Notes: generated from the letters alone by a model not told the origin. A stretch of 64,000 nt of DNA from Halalkalibacter wakoensis JCM 9140 (GCF_000513095.1 NZ_BAUT01000017.1:1-64000); one strand, 5' to 3'; numbered from the stretch's first letter, positions 1-10,198 are shown. Numbers and translations: made by a program.

Positions 1-4
1 AGAT

Positions 5-34
5 AAAGCACAACCCATTGGGTTGTGCTTTTTT
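5..34 (+). terminator. Intrinsic terminator of an upstream, off-window transcript
   Basis: A 12-bp stem with arms at 5-16 and 20-31 and a 3-nt loop runs directly into six T residues. It must end a transcript that starts left of the window. The left arm is preceded by few A residues, so it acts mainly in the + direction. Confidence 0.85.
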
Positions 35-241
35 AGATGCATAAACAACACGCTCAAGGCGTAAAAGAGTGCTGTTCTGGAGAACAGGAACTTCTCTGAT
101 AAGCCGATGGTACATCCTGAGAATCTAAAACCAATTCTCTAACACTTATCTTTGCTAATACAAACTCTATATCTCGTGCAGTTATCTTAGTATTAATTAA
201 TTGCAGATCTCAGTATACCCTTTCTAATATTCCTCCCCTCA
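35..241. other. Non-coding stretch, no gene recognised
   Basis: No reading frame with a credible start and ribosome-binding site was found. The only structure seen is a perfect dyad, CTGTTCT-GG-AGAACAG, at 72-87. A 51-codon open stretch on the minus strand (57-209) has no start codon and no recognisable similarity. Confidence 0.5.
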
Positions 242-335
242 GGACAGTAAAATAACCTAACTGGACAATAAACTGTCTACACTGGACAATAAATCCACCA
301 ATCTCGACAATAAATTAAAACAACTCGACAATAAC
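242..335 (+). repeat. Five direct repeats at exact 21-bp pitch (core GGACAATAA / CGACAATAA)
   Basis: Cores begin at 242, 263, 284, 305 and 326. The first reads GGACAGTAA, the second and third GGACAATAA, the fourth and fifth CGACAATAA; the bases just before the core (CT or ACT) are also shared in copies 2-5. Between cores the sequence is not conserved. The pitch is two DNA helical turns, so all cores face the same side of the helix, as expected for co-operative protein binding. The core resembles, from memory, the GACAATAAA core of TnsB sites in Tn7 ends. No terminal TGT or adjacent transposase gene is visible, so the nature of the array is open. Confidence 0.85.
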
Positions 336-411
336 ACACATATTCTAGAAGTTTTGCTGGCATTTCAGATGAGTTTTTTATAAAACATATAGAAAAAGCA
401 ACTGTTTTTAT

Positions 412-437
412 GTTTAACTGCCTCTATTCAAGGTTAT
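412..437 (+). promoter_or_regulatory. Candidate sigma-B promoter
   Basis: GTTTAA at 412-417 and GGTTAT at 432-437 are separated by 14 bp. This matches the sigma-B consensus (GTTTAA, 12-15 bp, GGGWAW) with one mismatch. It lies 52 bp before the start of the release-factor-like gene. In AT-rich DNA such a match can arise by chance. Confidence 0.4.
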
Positions 438-489
438 AGTTCTCTACAAGTAGAGGAATCCTCTACAATACTTAAAGGAGGGCGATCGT

Positions 490-1274
490 ATGGCGCTAGC
501 AAAAGAACTCCAAAAGTTAAAGGACCAAACTTCTGAAGATGGGTATTTAACCATTTACCTGCAAACTGATCAAACAAGTAATGATCAACAAAGGGGAGAG
601 TGGAAGATCCGATTAAAGAATGGTCTTAAAAAAATAGAGGAATACATCGAAGTAGAAAATAAAGTGAACATAAAGCGATTTAAACAAGTTAAGAAAAGAG
701 CAACTGACGCTATTTATGCAATTCAAACTCAATTACCGAAAAGTATTGTTATCTTTGCATCGCCACAAGGAAATTTTTTTATGAGAAAACTTGCAGTACC
801 TGTAGAAAATCAGTTTTCTTGGGCAAAGGAACCAATGACTGAACAACTAGAAGAAATAAATAAGCGATACCCTAAAGAAGGAATTGTATTTCTTCAAAAG
901 AAGATATGTATATGATTGAGACTAGTTTAGGCGAAGTTCTAATCGAAAGGTTTTATGACCTAGAAATTGAGAGTGAGGATTGGAAACAATATGAAGGTGT
1001 AGCTGCAAGTGAACGGATGGCAAGTAGAGCAAATCACCGTGACAAATTTGAGCGGCGTTTTGAAGCGAATCAGCAAAGAGTATTTAGAAGTATCGCAACT
1101 GAAATCGAGAAAGAAGCGAAAAGAAACAAATGGTCTACCATTTATCTCGTTGGTGAAGACCGGTTAATCTCTGAATTCGAGAAACAGCTGCAGTTTACAT
1201 CAGTCGAAAAAATAAAGAAAAACTATAACGATCTCTCACCAAAGGAAATGGTCGGACAAGTCCTGGCCTCATAA
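490..1274 (+). CDS. VLRF1/baeRF family 10-like release-factor-domain protein, single-base frameshift
   Basis: The two consecutive frames (490-915 and 906-1274) read as one protein of about 260 residues once a single base, probably an A, is restored near 900-903. The frame then runs ...GIVFLQKK-DMYMIETSLGEV... without interruption. I recognise the bacterial archaeo-eukaryotic RF1-like family (VLRF1, baeRF family 10), thought to act on ribosome-bound peptidyl-tRNA; substrate and role in Bacillus are not established. Family-typical stretches are the N-terminal LTIYLQTDQ and the C-terminal ASERMASRANHRDKFERRFEANQQR. The start is ATG at 490 with AAAGGAGGG 7 nt upstream. The gene is monocistronic: a hairpin follows at 1300. 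The frameshift may be a sequencing error or a real inactivation. Family assignment is moderately sure. Confidence 0.65.
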
Positions 1275-1299
1275 AAAATTAATGAAATTCAATTCGATT

Positions 1300-1332
1300 A
1301 GGCACTAGAAAGGTCGCTCCTTTTTAGTGCCT
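1300..1332 (+). terminator. Probable terminator after the release-factor-like gene
   Basis: Arms AGGCACTA (1300-1307) and TAGTGCCT (1325-1332) are extended inward by AAAGG/CCTTT. There is no long T tract after the stem, so termination may be weak. Confidence 0.45.
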
Positions 1333-1453
1333 TCAAATACATAATAAGTATAAAAAAATTTTTTAAAAAAAGAGTAAAATAATATAAGTTTATCTAATAA
1401 TATAAGGTTAGCAACTAGATGAGCCTGGTTATACTAGTAACAAGTTATACATA

Positions 1454-1482
1454 TTGCACTTTTCAAAAGAACCGCATATAAT
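1454..1482 (+). promoter_or_regulatory. Sigma-A promoter of the ctsR operon
   Basis: TTGCAC at 1454-1459 and a perfect TATAAT at 1477-1482 are 17 bp apart. The expected start of transcription, near 1489, falls at the edge of the CtsR box. This is the normal arrangement for a heat-inducible, CtsR-repressed operon. Confidence 0.85.
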
Positions 1483-1490
1483 ATTTATAA

Positions 1491-1507
1491 AGTCAAAGAT
1501 AGTCAAA
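1491..1507 (+). promoter_or_regulatory. CtsR operator (tandem heptads)
   Basis: AGTCAAA-GAT-AGTCAAA matches the known CtsR consensus RGTCAAA-NAN-RGTCAAA at every position. It covers the predicted transcription start of the ctsR operon, so CtsR bound here would block RNA polymerase. This implies autoregulation and heat induction of ctsR-mcsA-mcsB-clpC. Confidence 0.92.
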
Positions 1508-1534
1508 GTCAGAAGGATGAGGGGAGGGCGAAGT

Positions 1535-1996
1535 TTGAAAAATATATCTGACATCATTGAAGAGTATTTAAAGGCAACGATCCAAAACAGTGGAGATGAT
1601 CCATTAGAAATTAAAAGAAGTGAAATTGCTAAAAAATTTCAATGCGTCCCTTCACAAATTAATTATGTAATCCAAACAAGGTTTACGCTAGAAAAAGGTT
1701 ATCAAGTTGAAAGCAAAAGAGGTGGCGGAGGTTATATTCGAATAATAAAAGTGAGTCCACACGACCATCTAGATTTGTTTGATCAAATGTTACAGATCAT
1801 TGGTCAAAAAATTGATCAGCATACTGCAGAAAATATAATTGTCAGGCTGTTTGATGAAGATGCAGTATCAAAAAGAGAAGCGAACCTAATGATTAGTGTG
1901 ATGGACCGAACACTATATAACGCAAACATTAATCACCGTGATGAAGTGCGAGCAAATATCTTAAGTGCAATGCTACAGACATTAAAATATAAATAG
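1535..1996 (+). CDS. ctsR: CtsR, transcriptional repressor of class III heat-shock genes
   Basis: CtsR is a dimeric winged-helix repressor of clpC, clpP, clpE and its own operon; it is released on heat shock and degraded by ClpCP. The protein of 153 residues shows the N-terminal DNA-binding region (ISDIIEEYL, then KRSEIAKKFQCVPSQINYVI) and the glycine-rich wing, KRGGGGYIRI, which senses temperature. The C-terminal SKREANLMISVMDR is the dimer/ClpC-contact region. I chose the TTG at 1535 because GAGGGGAGGG lies at the right distance and homologues start just before ISDII; the open frame extends further up only through non-homologous sequence that includes the operator. It is first of four genes, with mcsA 15 bp downstream. 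Confidence 0.95.
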   Translation: MKNISDIIEEYLKATIQNSGDDPLEIKRSEIAKKFQCVPSQINYVIQTRFTLEKGYQVESKRGGGGYIRIIKVSPHDHLDLFDQMLQIIGQKIDQHTAENIIVRLFDEDAVSKREANLMISVMDRTLYNANINHRDEVRANILSAMLQTLKYK

Positions 1997-2011
1997 GGGG
2001 GAGGAAAAAGC

Positions 2012-2532
2012 ATGCTTTGTCAGGAATGTAATAAAAGGAAGGCAAGCTTCATTTTGCCAAAATCATTAATGGTGAAAAAACAGAATTTCATATATGTGAA
2101 CAATGTGCAAAAGAAAAGGGAGAATACTTTCCTGGGTCAAATAGCTTTTCCATTCATCAGTTGCTATCAGGACTGTTGCATTTTGAACAACCATTGAAGA
2201 CAGAGGCTCAAGAGGTCAAGCCTAGTTGTGACAAATGTGGAATGACGTATGAACAATTTACACAAGTAGGAAGGTTTGGTTGTGCTCATTGTTATAAAAG
2301 CTTTGAAGCAAAGCTAGAGCCTATCTTAAAAAGAGTTCATAGTGGCAATCACAAACATGCAGGGAAGCTTCCTGAAAGAATTGGTGGAGGAATACAGTTA
2401 CAAAGGCAAATAGACTCACTAAAAACCGAATTAAAAGGCTTGATTGATCAAGAGGAATTTGAGAAAGCTGCTGAATTAAGGGATAAAATTCGGTTATTAG
2501 AAAAACAAAAGAATGAGCAGAAGGAGGGCTGA
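2012..2532 (+). CDS. mcsA: McsA, zinc-binding activator of McsB, single-base frameshift
   Basis: McsA activates the arginine kinase McsB and tunes CtsR. Correct reading starts at ATG 2012 ([13 protein letters not shown]), loses frame near 2050 where a C seems to be missing from a CC pair, and continues in the next frame to 2532. The annotated length of 521 nt is one short of a multiple of three; the repaired protein has 173 residues against about 185 in B. subtilis. Two zinc-binding CxxC pairs are visible in each half (CQEC and, after repair, CEQC; CDKC and CAHC). The C-terminal UVR-like segment [21 protein letters not shown] resembles that of ClpC/UvrB. mcsB follows after 4 nt. The frameshift may be real or a sequencing error. 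Confidence 0.85.
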
Positions 2533-2536
2533 AACG

Positions 2537-3613
2537 ATGTCACTCCAACAGTTTATCTCAGAAGCTATAAGTCCTTGGATGAAAAAAGATGGCCCAGATT
2601 CGGATATTGTGCTTAGTAGTCGAATAAGATTAGCTAGGAACCTTGAAGAATATAAATTTCCTTTATTAGCTTCAATGGAAGAATCTTATGCGACATCAAA
2701 ACATATCGGTGAGGCGCTAACACAAGAGGAAATGGCCGAAATGGGCACTCTTGAGAATTTGCGAATTGATGATATGAAAACCAATGAAAAGCGAGTCCTT
2801 GTAGAAAAGCATCTAATAAGCCCTAATCTAGCTGACCAATCGAAACATGGTACGGTTTTACTCGATAAAGATGAAGCGATTAGCATTATGGTCAATGAGG
2901 AAGATCATATTCGAATTCAATGCTTGCTTCCTGGTTTTCAGTTAGGAAAAGGATTAGAGAAAGCCAACCAAATAGATGACTGGATTGAACAGCGGTTAAC
3001 TTACGCGTTTGATGAAAAACGAGGGTATTTAACAAGCTGCCCAACAAATGTTGGAACAGGACTAAGAGCTTCGGTCATGATGCATTTGCCTGCCCTTGCA
3101 ATGACCCAGCAATTAAACCGAATTTTACCTGCAATTAATCAATTAGGGTTAGTTGTTAGAGGAATTTATGGGGAAGGTAGCGAAGCTTTAGGTAATCTAT
3201 TTCAAATCTCTAACCAACTTACATTAGGAAAATCAGAAGAAGATATCGTCGAAGATCTTCGTGGAGTCGTTCTTCAGCTTATTCAACAAGAACGCTCAGC
3301 AAGAGAAAATCTTCTAGATCAATCGAGGTTGCAGCTTGAGGATAGGGTACATCGCTCGTTTGGTATTTTGGCTCATAGTCGTATGATTGAATCAAAAGAA
3401 GCAACCCAACGTTTATCCAATGTTCGTTTGGGGATTGATTTAGGTTTGATTAAAGGGTTGTCAGGGAATATCTTAAATGAATTAATGATATTAACTCAGC
3501 CAGGGTTTCTTCAGCAGTATGCTGGTGAAGTATTATCACCTGAACAGCGGGATGAAAGAAGAGCAACATTGATCAGGGAAAGGTTAAAACTAGAGGAAGA
3601 AACGAACGAATAA
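2537..3613 (+). CDS. mcsB: McsB, protein arginine kinase
   Basis: McsB phosphorylates arginines on CtsR and on misfolded proteins, marking them for ClpCP. The 358-residue protein is of normal length. Visible features are the nucleotide-binding arginines in [11 protein letters not shown] near residue 25-35, the phosphagen-kinase active-site cysteine in [16 protein letters not shown] near residue 167, and the [13 protein letters not shown] loop that in the family reads phospho-arginine allosterically. The start is the ATG at 2537, which has AAGGAGGG 9 nt before it; an in-frame ATG at 2513 lies inside mcsA and extends beyond family homology. It is translationally close to mcsA (4 nt) and precedes clpC by 18 nt. 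Confidence 0.95.
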   Translation: MSLQQFISEAISPWMKKDGPDSDIVLSSRIRLARNLEEYKFPLLASMEESYATSKHIGEALTQEEMAEMGTLENLRIDDMKTNEKRVLVEKHLISPNLADQSKHGTVLLDKDEAISIMVNEEDHIRIQCLLPGFQLGKGLEKANQIDDWIEQRLTYAFDEKRGYLTSCPTNVGTGLRASVMMHLPALAMTQQLNRILPAINQLGLVVRGIYGEGSEALGNLFQISNQLTLGKSEEDIVEDLRGVVLQLIQQERSARENLLDQSRLQLEDRVHRSFGILAHSRMIESKEATQRLSNVRLGIDLGLIKGLSGNILNELMILTQPGFLQQYAGEVLSPEQRDERRATLIRERLKLEEETNE

Positions 3614-3631
3614 TCTTGGAGGTGGACGTCA

Positions 3632-6082
3632 ATGATGTTTGGACGTTTTACAGAGCGCGCACAGAAAGTATTAGCATTAGCACAAGAAGAAGCAGTAAGA
3701 TTGGGCCATAATAATATTGGAACAGAACATATTTTACTTGGTTTGATTCGTGAAGGGGAAGGAATTGCAGCTAAAGCTCTTCAAGCATTAGGCTTAGGCT
3801 CTGAAAAGATTCAAAAAGAAGTTGAGTCGCTAATTGGAAAAGGACAAGAAGGTTCAAAGACGATACACTATACTCCAAGAGCGAAAAAGGTTATTGAGCT
3901 TTCAATGGATGAAGCAAGAAAGCTAGGTCATTCTTACGTCGGAACAGAACATATTTTACTCGGTTTAATCCGCGAAGGGGAAGGAGTAGCCGCTCGTGTA
4001 TTAAACAACCTAGGAGTAAGTTTAAATAAAGCACGCCAACAAGTCCTTCAATTACTTGGAAGCAATGAAGTAGGAAACTCTTCAGGACAAAGTACGGGAG
4101 CATCAAATGCCAACACACCAACACTTGATAGTTTGGCACGCGATTTAACAGCTGTAGCAAGAGAGGAATCATTGGATCCTGTTATCGGACGTAGCAAAGA
4201 AATTGAGAGAGTTATTCAAGTATTGAGCCGTCGTACGAAAAACAATCCTGTACTAATAGGGGAGCCAGGTGTTGGTAAAACAGCTATTGCTGAAGGGTTA
4301 GCACAGGCCATTATTGCAAATGAAGTTCCTGAAACGCTTCGTAATAAACGTGTTATGACACTTGATATGGGGACTGTTGTTGCTGGTACAAAATACCGCG
4401 GTGAATTTGAAGACCGTCTGAAAAAAGTCATGGATGAAATTCGCCAAGCGGGCAATGTCATTTTGTTCATTGATGAGCTTCATACATTAATTGGTGCTGG
4501 TGGGGCAGAAGGTGCAATTGATGCATCCAATATTTTAAAACCATCTTTAGCACGTGGAGAACTGCAATGTATCGGGGCGACAACTTTAGATGAGTACCGC
4601 AAATATATTGAAAAAGATGCAGCGCTAGAGCGTCGTTTCCAACCAATTCAAGTGAATGAGCCAACTCTTGGTGAGTCTGAGCAAATTTTAAAAGGATTGC
4701 GTGACCGCTATGAAGCACATCATCGTGTAACGATTACAGATGATGCCATTGAAGCGGCTGTTAAATTATCGGATCGTTACATTTCAGATCGTTTCTTACC
4801 AGATAAAGCCATTGATTTGATTGATGAAGCTGGTTCGAAGGTTCGTCTGAAATCATATACGGCTCCACCTAACTTGAAAGAGCTTGAGCAGCGCTTGGAT
4901 GAAACACGTAAAGAAAAAGATGCCGCTGTTCAAAGCCAAGAGTTTGAAAAAGCAGCTTCCTTACGTGATTCAGAGCAACGTCTACGTGAAGAGTTAGAAG
5001 AAATGAAAAATGAGTGGAAGAAAAAGCAAGGTCAAGAAGATACGGAAGTAACAGCTGAAGACATCGCTCAAGTTGTTGCAAGCTGGACGGGAATTCCTGT
5101 ATCGAAATTGGCTGAGGAAGAAACAGATCGTTTACTGAAGATGGAGTCTATTCTTCATGAACGTGTCATTGGTCAAGAAGAAGCGGTTAAATCAATCTCG
5201 AAAGCAGTCCGTCGTGCTCGTGCCGGTCTAAAAGACCCGAAACGTCCAATTGGATCGTTCATTTTCTTAGGGCCTACTGGTGTTGGTAAGACGGAACTAG
5301 CAAGAGCTGTTGCCGAAACACTATTTGGTGATGAAGACTCGGTTATTCGCATCGATATGTCAGAATACATGGAAAAGCATACGACTAGCCGACTAGTTGG
5401 TTCGCCTCCAGGATACGTTGGACATGATGATGGTGGGCAGTTGACAGAGAAAGTTCGTCGCAAGCCTTATTCCGTTATTTTGCTAGATGAGATTGAAAAA
5501 GCTCATCCAGAAGTATTCAATATTCTTCTGCAAGTGCTAGAGGATGGACGTTTAACAGATTCGAAAGGAAGAACCGTTGACTTCCGTAATACTGCCATCA
5601 TCATGACGTCTAACGTTGGAGCGAGCGAGTTAAAACGTAGCAAGTTCTTAGGGTTTGCTACAGAAGGCGAAGGCCAAGAATACAAAGATATGAAAGGAAA
5701 AGTCATGGAGGAGTTAAAGCGCAGCTTCCGTCCAGAATTCCTAAACCGTATCGACGAGTTAATTGTATTCCACTCACTTGAGAAGAAGCATATTCGTGAA
5801 ATTATTACGCTGATGGCAGCTCAATTGAAAACACGCTTATCTGAGCAAGGAATTGATTTTGAGCTTACAGAAGCGGCAAAAGATAAAATTACAGACCTCG
5901 GTTATGACCCTGAATACGGTGCACGTCCACTTCGTCGTGCGTTGCAAAAACAAGTAGAGGATCGTCTGTCTGAAGAATTGTTAAAAGGAACGATTTCAAA
6001 AGGCCAAAAAGCAATCATTGATGTAAAAGATGATGAGCTCTTTGTTCAAACAGCTGACAGTCTCGAAAATTTGCAAGTATAA
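3632..6082 (+). CDS. clpC: ClpC, Hsp100/AAA+ unfoldase of the ClpCP protease
   Basis: ClpC unfolds arginine-phosphorylated or adaptor-delivered proteins and feeds them to ClpP in the cytoplasm. The 816 residues show two N-domain repeats ([13 protein letters not shown] appears twice, near 30 and 105), a first AAA+ module with GEPGVGKT, a coiled-coil middle domain with a UVR motif ([18 protein letters not shown]) that binds McsB/MecA-type adaptors, and a second AAA+ module with GPTGVGKT and [15 protein letters not shown]. The length agrees with B. subtilis (810). The ATG at 3632 follows TTGGAGGTGG. It is the last gene of the CtsR operon; a hairpin at 6123 follows. Confidence 0.97.
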   Translation: MMFGRFTERAQKVLALAQEEAVRLGHNNIGTEHILLGLIREGEGIAAKALQALGLGSEKIQKEVESLIGKGQEGSKTIHYTPRAKKVIELSMDEARKLGHSYVGTEHILLGLIREGEGVAARVLNNLGVSLNKARQQVLQLLGSNEVGNSSGQSTGASNANTPTLDSLARDLTAVAREESLDPVIGRSKEIERVIQVLSRRTKNNPVLIGEPGVGKTAIAEGLAQAIIANEVPETLRNKRVMTLDMGTVVAGTKYRGEFEDRLKKVMDEIRQAGNVILFIDELHTLIGAGGAEGAIDASNILKPSLARGELQCIGATTLDEYRKYIEKDAALERRFQPIQVNEPTLGESEQILKGLRDRYEAHHRVTITDDAIEAAVKLSDRYISDRFLPDKAIDLIDEAGSKVRLKSYTAPPNLKELEQRLDETRKEKDAAVQSQEFEKAASLRDSEQRLREELEEMKNEWKKKQGQEDTEVTAEDIAQVVASWTGIPVSKLAEEETDRLLKMESILHERVIGQEEAVKSISKAVRRARAGLKDPKRPIGSFIFLGPTGVGKTELARAVAETLFGDEDSVIRIDMSEYMEKHTTSRLVGSPPGYVGHDDGGQLTEKVRRKPYSVILLDEIEKAHPEVFNILLQVLEDGRLTDSKGRTVDFRNTAIIMTSNVGASELKRSKFLGFATEGEGQEYKDMKGKVMEELKRSFRPEFLNRIDELIVFHSLEKKHIREIITLMAAQLKTRLSEQGIDFELTEAAKDKITDLGYDPEYGARPLRRALQKQVEDRLSEELLKGTISKGQKAIIDVKDDELFVQTADSLENLQV

Positions 6083-6122
6083 ATAAAAAGTTGGTGCATA
6101 CATCGTAAGGTCATTTCTAAAG

Positions 6123-6157
6123 AAAAGCCGGGGGATAGTCATAATCCCCTGGCTTTT
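6123..6157 (+). terminator. Terminator after clpC
   Basis: A 13-bp stem with arms 6123-6135 and 6145-6157 (one G-T pair) and a 9-nt loop ends in CTTTT. It separates the CtsR operon from radA. Confidence 0.65.
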
Positions 6158-6271
6158 CACCATATAATAGGAGTAAGAACATACTTGGAAATGATCAAGA
6201 CAGTGTGACATGATTTTTTTCTTTCTTCTCTGTTACAATAGAGGTAATAGGTAGAAGGGAGAAAACCAAAA

Positions 6272-7645
6272 ATGGCAAAGAAGAAAACGAAGTTCGTCTG
6301 CCAAGAGTGTGGATATGAATCAGCAAAATGGATGGGAAAATGCCCGGGCTGCCAAAGTTGGAATACGATGATTGAGGAATTTGAGCAAAGTGCTAAGCAA
6401 GCTAGTCGCAGTTACGTGACATCAGCTGCAACAGGATCAAAGCCACAATCGATTGTCTCTGTAAAAAGTGAAACAGAGGCCAGAATCAGTACAACAATGA
6501 CTGAACTCGATCGAGTTCTTGGTGGTGGAATTGTACCTGGTTCCCTCGTTCTTGTAGGAGGAGACCCCGGCATTGGAAAATCAACACTTTTGCTTCAGCT
6601 TTCTTCTAAGTTAGCAGAAACAAAGCAAAAGGTTTTATATATTTCTGGTGAAGAATCAGTGAAACAAACAAAATTGCGTTCCGACCGCTTAGGTGTATCA
6701 TCGGAAGCATTATATGTGTTAGCGGAGACGGACATCACGTTTATAGAACGGGCCATTGATGAAGTGAATCCGACACTTGTGATAATTGATTCGATACAAA
6801 CAGTCTATCAAGAAGATATTTCTTCGGCACCAGGAAGTGTTGCACAAGTACGTGAATGTACGGCTGCGTTTATGAGAATTGCTAAGACAAGGGGTATTGC
6901 AGTCTTTATCGTAGGTCATGTTACGAAGCAGGGCTCAATAGCTGGACCCAAATTACTCGAACATATGGTCGATTCGGTTTTGTATTTTGAAGGAGAACGG
7001 CATCATACGTATCGTATTTTACGTGCAGTAAAAAATCGCTTCGGTTCAACAAATGAAATGGGTATTTTTGAAATGAAAGAATTGGGGTTAGAAGAAGTAC
7101 GTAACCCATCGGAGATTTTTTTAGAAGAACGCTCACAAGGAGCAGCTGGTTCCATTGTTGTTGCTTCAATGGAAGGAACAAGACCCGTTCTTGTTGAGTT
7201 ACAAGCACTTATATCACCGACAAGCTTTGGAAATCCAAGACGAATGGCAACTGGAGTAGACCACAATCGTGTTTCGTTATTAATGGCCGTATTGGAAAAA
7301 CGAGTAGGACTTCTTCTACAAAATCAGGACGCTTACCTTAATGTAGCGGGAGGAATTCGACTAGATGAACCCGCCATCGATTTAGCCATTGCGCTTAGTA
7401 TTTCCTCGAGTTTTCGCAATCAAGTGACAAGTCCTACAGATGTCGCGATAGGAGAAGTAGGACTAACCGGAGAAATTCGGCGAGTGTCACGAATTGATCA
7501 AAGAGTGAATGAAGCAGCTAAGTTGGGGTTTAAGAGAGCGATCATTCCGGAGAAGAACCTAGGTGGTTGGACATATCCAAAAGGGATTGAAGTCATAGGT
7601 GTTCCAACGTTAGAAAGGGCATTAGAGGTCGGTTTAGGAGGGTAA
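6272..7645 (+). CDS. radA: RadA/Sms, DNA repair and recombination ATPase
   Basis: RadA is a RecA-related, DnaB-like branch-migration helicase used in recombination and transformation. The 457-residue protein has the N-terminal zinc finger ([21 protein letters not shown], cysteines at about 11, 14, 25, 28), a RecA-like ATPase core with [10 protein letters not shown] near residue 95, the RadA-specific KNRFG motif near 253 and a C-terminal Lon-protease-like domain ([17 protein letters not shown]). The start ATG 6272 follows AGAAGGGAG. disA begins 3 nt after its stop, and the pair is co-transcribed in Bacillus; RadA is known to restrain DisA activity. Confidence 0.96.
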   Translation: MAKKKTKFVCQECGYESAKWMGKCPGCQSWNTMIEEFEQSAKQASRSYVTSAATGSKPQSIVSVKSETEARISTTMTELDRVLGGGIVPGSLVLVGGDPGIGKSTLLLQLSSKLAETKQKVLYISGEESVKQTKLRSDRLGVSSEALYVLAETDITFIERAIDEVNPTLVIIDSIQTVYQEDISSAPGSVAQVRECTAAFMRIAKTRGIAVFIVGHVTKQGSIAGPKLLEHMVDSVLYFEGERHHTYRILRAVKNRFGSTNEMGIFEMKELGLEEVRNPSEIFLEERSQGAAGSIVVASMEGTRPVLVELQALISPTSFGNPRRMATGVDHNRVSLLMAVLEKRVGLLLQNQDAYLNVAGGIRLDEPAIDLAIALSISSSFRNQVTSPTDVAIGEVGLTGEIRRVSRIDQRVNEAAKLGFKRAIIPEKNLGGWTYPKGIEVIGVPTLERALEVGLGG

Positions 7646-7648
7646 GAA

Positions 7649-8725
7649 ATGAACGAAGGAAAAAAGCGACAAGCTTTTATCCAGAATGTACTGAAATTAG
7701 TCGCTCCCGGAACGGCTTTACGGGCAGGTATAGACAATGTATTACGCGCAAAAACAGGTGGTTTAATCGTAATAGGGTATGACAATGCGATGGTTCCTAT
7801 TGTAGATGGTGGCTTTTTTATTAACTGTGATTTTTCGCCGGCCTATTTATATGAGTTAGCAAAAATGGACGGTGCCATCATCTTAAGTGAGGATGGTAAG
7901 CGTATCTTATATGCCAATACGCAGTTAGTTCCAAACAACGGAATCACTTCGAATGAAACAGGAATTCGTCACAGAACAGCCGAACGTGTTGCCAAGCAAA
8001 CGGGCAACTTGGTAATCTCAATCTCACAGAGACGTCATGTGATTACCTTATATCAAGGAGATCATCGTTATTCTTTAAAAGACATTGGTGTTATTTTGAC
8101 GAAAGCCAATCAAGCTATTCAGACACTTGAAAAGTACAAAGTCGTATTAGATCAAGGCATCACCAACCTAGGTGCACTTGAATTTGAACAACTCGTGACC
8201 TTGCAAGAAGTGACTCAAGTCATTCATCGAGTGCAGATGGTTCTTCGAATTAAGCGTGAGATCCTGAATTATATTAATGAGCTAGGCAATGAAGGAAGAC
8301 TCATTACTATGCAGTTAAATGAACTGGTTGCCTATACAGAAAAAGAAGCCATTTATTTGCTGAAAGATTATATGAAAAATGATAATCAAAATCCAAAGGA
8401 AATTTTGAAGGAATTAACGAAGTTTCAAACGGAGGAATTGTTTGACGAACAAGAAATAATCAAAGCACTTGGTTATCATAAAAGTATTAACATCCAGGAG
8501 CAGGCTGTATCACCGAGAGGATACCGTGTTTTGCACCGAATCCCAAGACTACCGACAACGATCATTGAAAACTTGATAGAGAAATATGGAAACTTAACGA
8601 ACATTATGTTTGCTACGATTAACGACTTGGATGAGGTAGAAGGAATAGGAGAGCCTAGAGCGAAAATGATAAAAGATGGCCTTAATCGAATCCAAGAACA
8701 GTTGTTCGTTGACCGACATATATAG
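7649..8725 (+). CDS. disA: DisA, DNA-integrity-scanning diadenylate cyclase
   Basis: DisA makes cyclic di-AMP from two ATP, moves along DNA and falls silent at branched structures, which delays sporulation. The 358-residue protein carries the DAC domain with the DGAIIL and GIRHRTAE motifs (about residues 75-110), a helical linker, and a C-terminal RuvA-like HhH domain with [19 protein letters not shown] that binds DNA. Family length is 357-360. The start ATG 7649 has GGAGGGTAAG immediately upstream, overlapping the radA stop. All catalytic motifs are intact. Confidence 0.97.
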   Translation: MNEGKKRQAFIQNVLKLVAPGTALRAGIDNVLRAKTGGLIVIGYDNAMVPIVDGGFFINCDFSPAYLYELAKMDGAIILSEDGKRILYANTQLVPNNGITSNETGIRHRTAERVAKQTGNLVISISQRRHVITLYQGDHRYSLKDIGVILTKANQAIQTLEKYKVVLDQGITNLGALEFEQLVTLQEVTQVIHRVQMVLRIKREILNYINELGNEGRLITMQLNELVAYTEKEAIYLLKDYMKNDNQNPKEILKELTKFQTEELFDEQEIIKALGYHKSINIQEQAVSPRGYRVLHRIPRLPTTIIENLIEKYGNLTNIMFATINDLDEVEGIGEPRAKMIKDGLNRIQEQLFVDRHI

Positions 8726-8769
8726 TATAGGTACGGACTTTTTTGGCACAAGACGGATAGTTTTCTGAA

Positions 8770-8798
8770 TTGACAAAAAATTTAACGTTTGTTACGTT
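8770..8798 (+). promoter_or_regulatory. Candidate sigma-A promoter of yacL
   Basis: TTGACA at 8770-8775 is followed after 17 bp by TACGTT at 8793-8798. The -35 is perfect and the -10 is poor. A TATAAT-like sequence nearer to the gene (about 8873) lacks a good -35. Confidence 0.45.
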
Positions 8799-8898
8799 GT
8801 AAGAAGTACGGAAGAAAGTTGAGAATTTGTGTGAAATGCAGTTTGATAGGTTTCAAAAGCAGAAACTTGTCTATAATAATAAAAGGAGGTGAATATGG

Positions 8899-9990
8899 AT
8901 GCTAAAGCGAATTGTACAGCTTTTCTTCGTTCTAATTGGAGGCACATTAGGTTTTATCTTCATACCAGAACTAATCCATATATTAAATTTCGGCGAAGTC
9001 CCAGCTTGGGTTATGAGTCCTTATGCAGGTGCAGGGATTGGTGCTATTATTTTATTTTTTGCAACATTTTGGCTTGCCGATTATATTGTTAATCTTATGA
9101 AGCTTTTAGAGGAGGCAATAGTACGGGCTCCTGTAACAGATGTGTTATTTGGTACGATGGGGTTAATTGTTGGTTTAATCGTTGCTTATTTAATAGGGAT
9201 ACCGTTAAACGCCATCAATATTCCAATTGTTAGTACGTTTCTTCCTATTTTTGTTACGATTTTTGTTGGTTACTTTGGCTTTCAAATTGGGTTTAAGAAA
9301 CGAGATGAACTTATTAATTTTTTTACATTAACAAGGAATCTGGGTAAGAAAAAAGAGGAAGAGCCTGAAGCGTCTACAAGAAACCAATTGAAAATATTAG
9401 ATACGAGTGTCATCATAGATGGCCGTATAGCCGATATTTGCAAAACAGGCTTTTTAGAAGGAACGCTTGTTATCCCTGGGTTTGTGTTGGAAGAGTTGCA
9501 ACATATTGCCGATTCATCAGATGTGTTAAAACGGAATCGTGGCAGACGCGGTCTTGATATTTTAAATAAAATTCAAAAAGAGCTCCCAATTGGAGTTGAG
9601 ATTTATGAAGGTGACTTTGAAGACATTGCAGAAGTAGATTCAAAATTAGTTAAATTAGCCAAGGTTACTTCTGGGATGGTTGTAACGAATGATTTTAATT
9701 TAAATAAAGTTTGTGAATTGCAAGGAGTTTCCGTGTTAAATATTAATGATTTGGCTAATGCGGTTAAACCGGTGGTGTTACCAGGTGAAGAACTAAAAGT
9801 TCAAGTCATTAAAGATGGAAAAGAGCAGCATCAAGGAGTCGCCTATTTAGATGATGGAACGATGATCGTCGTAGAGGGTGGTCGTGATTATATAGGCAAG
9901 CATATCGATGTTGTAGTGACGAGTGTTCTTCAAACAAGTGCGGGGCGTATGATTTTCGCCAAGCCTAAGCTACTTGAAAAAGCTTTGTAA
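8899..9990 (+). CDS. yacL: YacL-type membrane protein with PIN and TRAM domains
   Basis: The protein of 363 residues has four N-terminal membrane segments (about 1-25, 35-60, 75-100 and 105-130), then a cytoplasmic PIN-like nuclease domain and a C-terminal TRAM domain. In the PIN domain the acidic metal-binding residues are seen in [22 protein letters not shown] and [12 protein letters not shown]. The family (PilT N-terminal, COG4956) is conserved in Firmicutes but its RNA substrate is not settled. I chose the second of two close ATGs, at 8899: AAAGGAGGT sits 8 nt before it, and the other ATG (8895) is out of frame. Gene order is as in B. subtilis. Confidence 0.92.
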   Translation: MLKRIVQLFFVLIGGTLGFIFIPELIHILNFGEVPAWVMSPYAGAGIGAIILFFATFWLADYIVNLMKLLEEAIVRAPVTDVLFGTMGLIVGLIVAYLIGIPLNAINIPIVSTFLPIFVTIFVGYFGFQIGFKKRDELINFFTLTRNLGKKKEEEPEASTRNQLKILDTSVIIDGRIADICKTGFLEGTLVIPGFVLEELQHIADSSDVLKRNRGRRGLDILNKIQKELPIGVEIYEGDFEDIAEVDSKLVKLAKVTSGMVVTNDFNLNKVCELQGVSVLNINDLANAVKPVVLPGEELKVQVIKDGKEQHQGVAYLDDGTMIVVEGGRDYIGKHIDVVVTSVLQTSAGRMIFAKPKLLEKAL

Positions 9991-10198
9991 TCTCTTGATG
10001 ATTTCTATTCACGCAAACGATATAAAAGAGTTCTAGCGCTATACTTCATGTTTCTTGAGGGTAGCGCTTTTCCTTTATACCATTGTGTACAAGCTTACAA
10101 CAAACATATGCATTTTAATGGGAGAACATGCTAAAATAAATAACGGTTTTTACTTTTTGTTAATTTGTAGATCTGTTTATAAAATAGGAGAGAATAAA

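Noticed and set aside
57-209. 51-codon open stretch on the minus strand next to the first terminator, possibly the tail of a decayed gene
   Set aside because: It has no start codon or ribosome-binding site and no motif I recognise; an open frame this long is common by chance in AT-rich DNA.
242-335. CRISPR array
   Set aside because: The repeat core is about 9-10 bp and the pitch 21 bp, far too short for repeats with spacers, and no cas genes are present.
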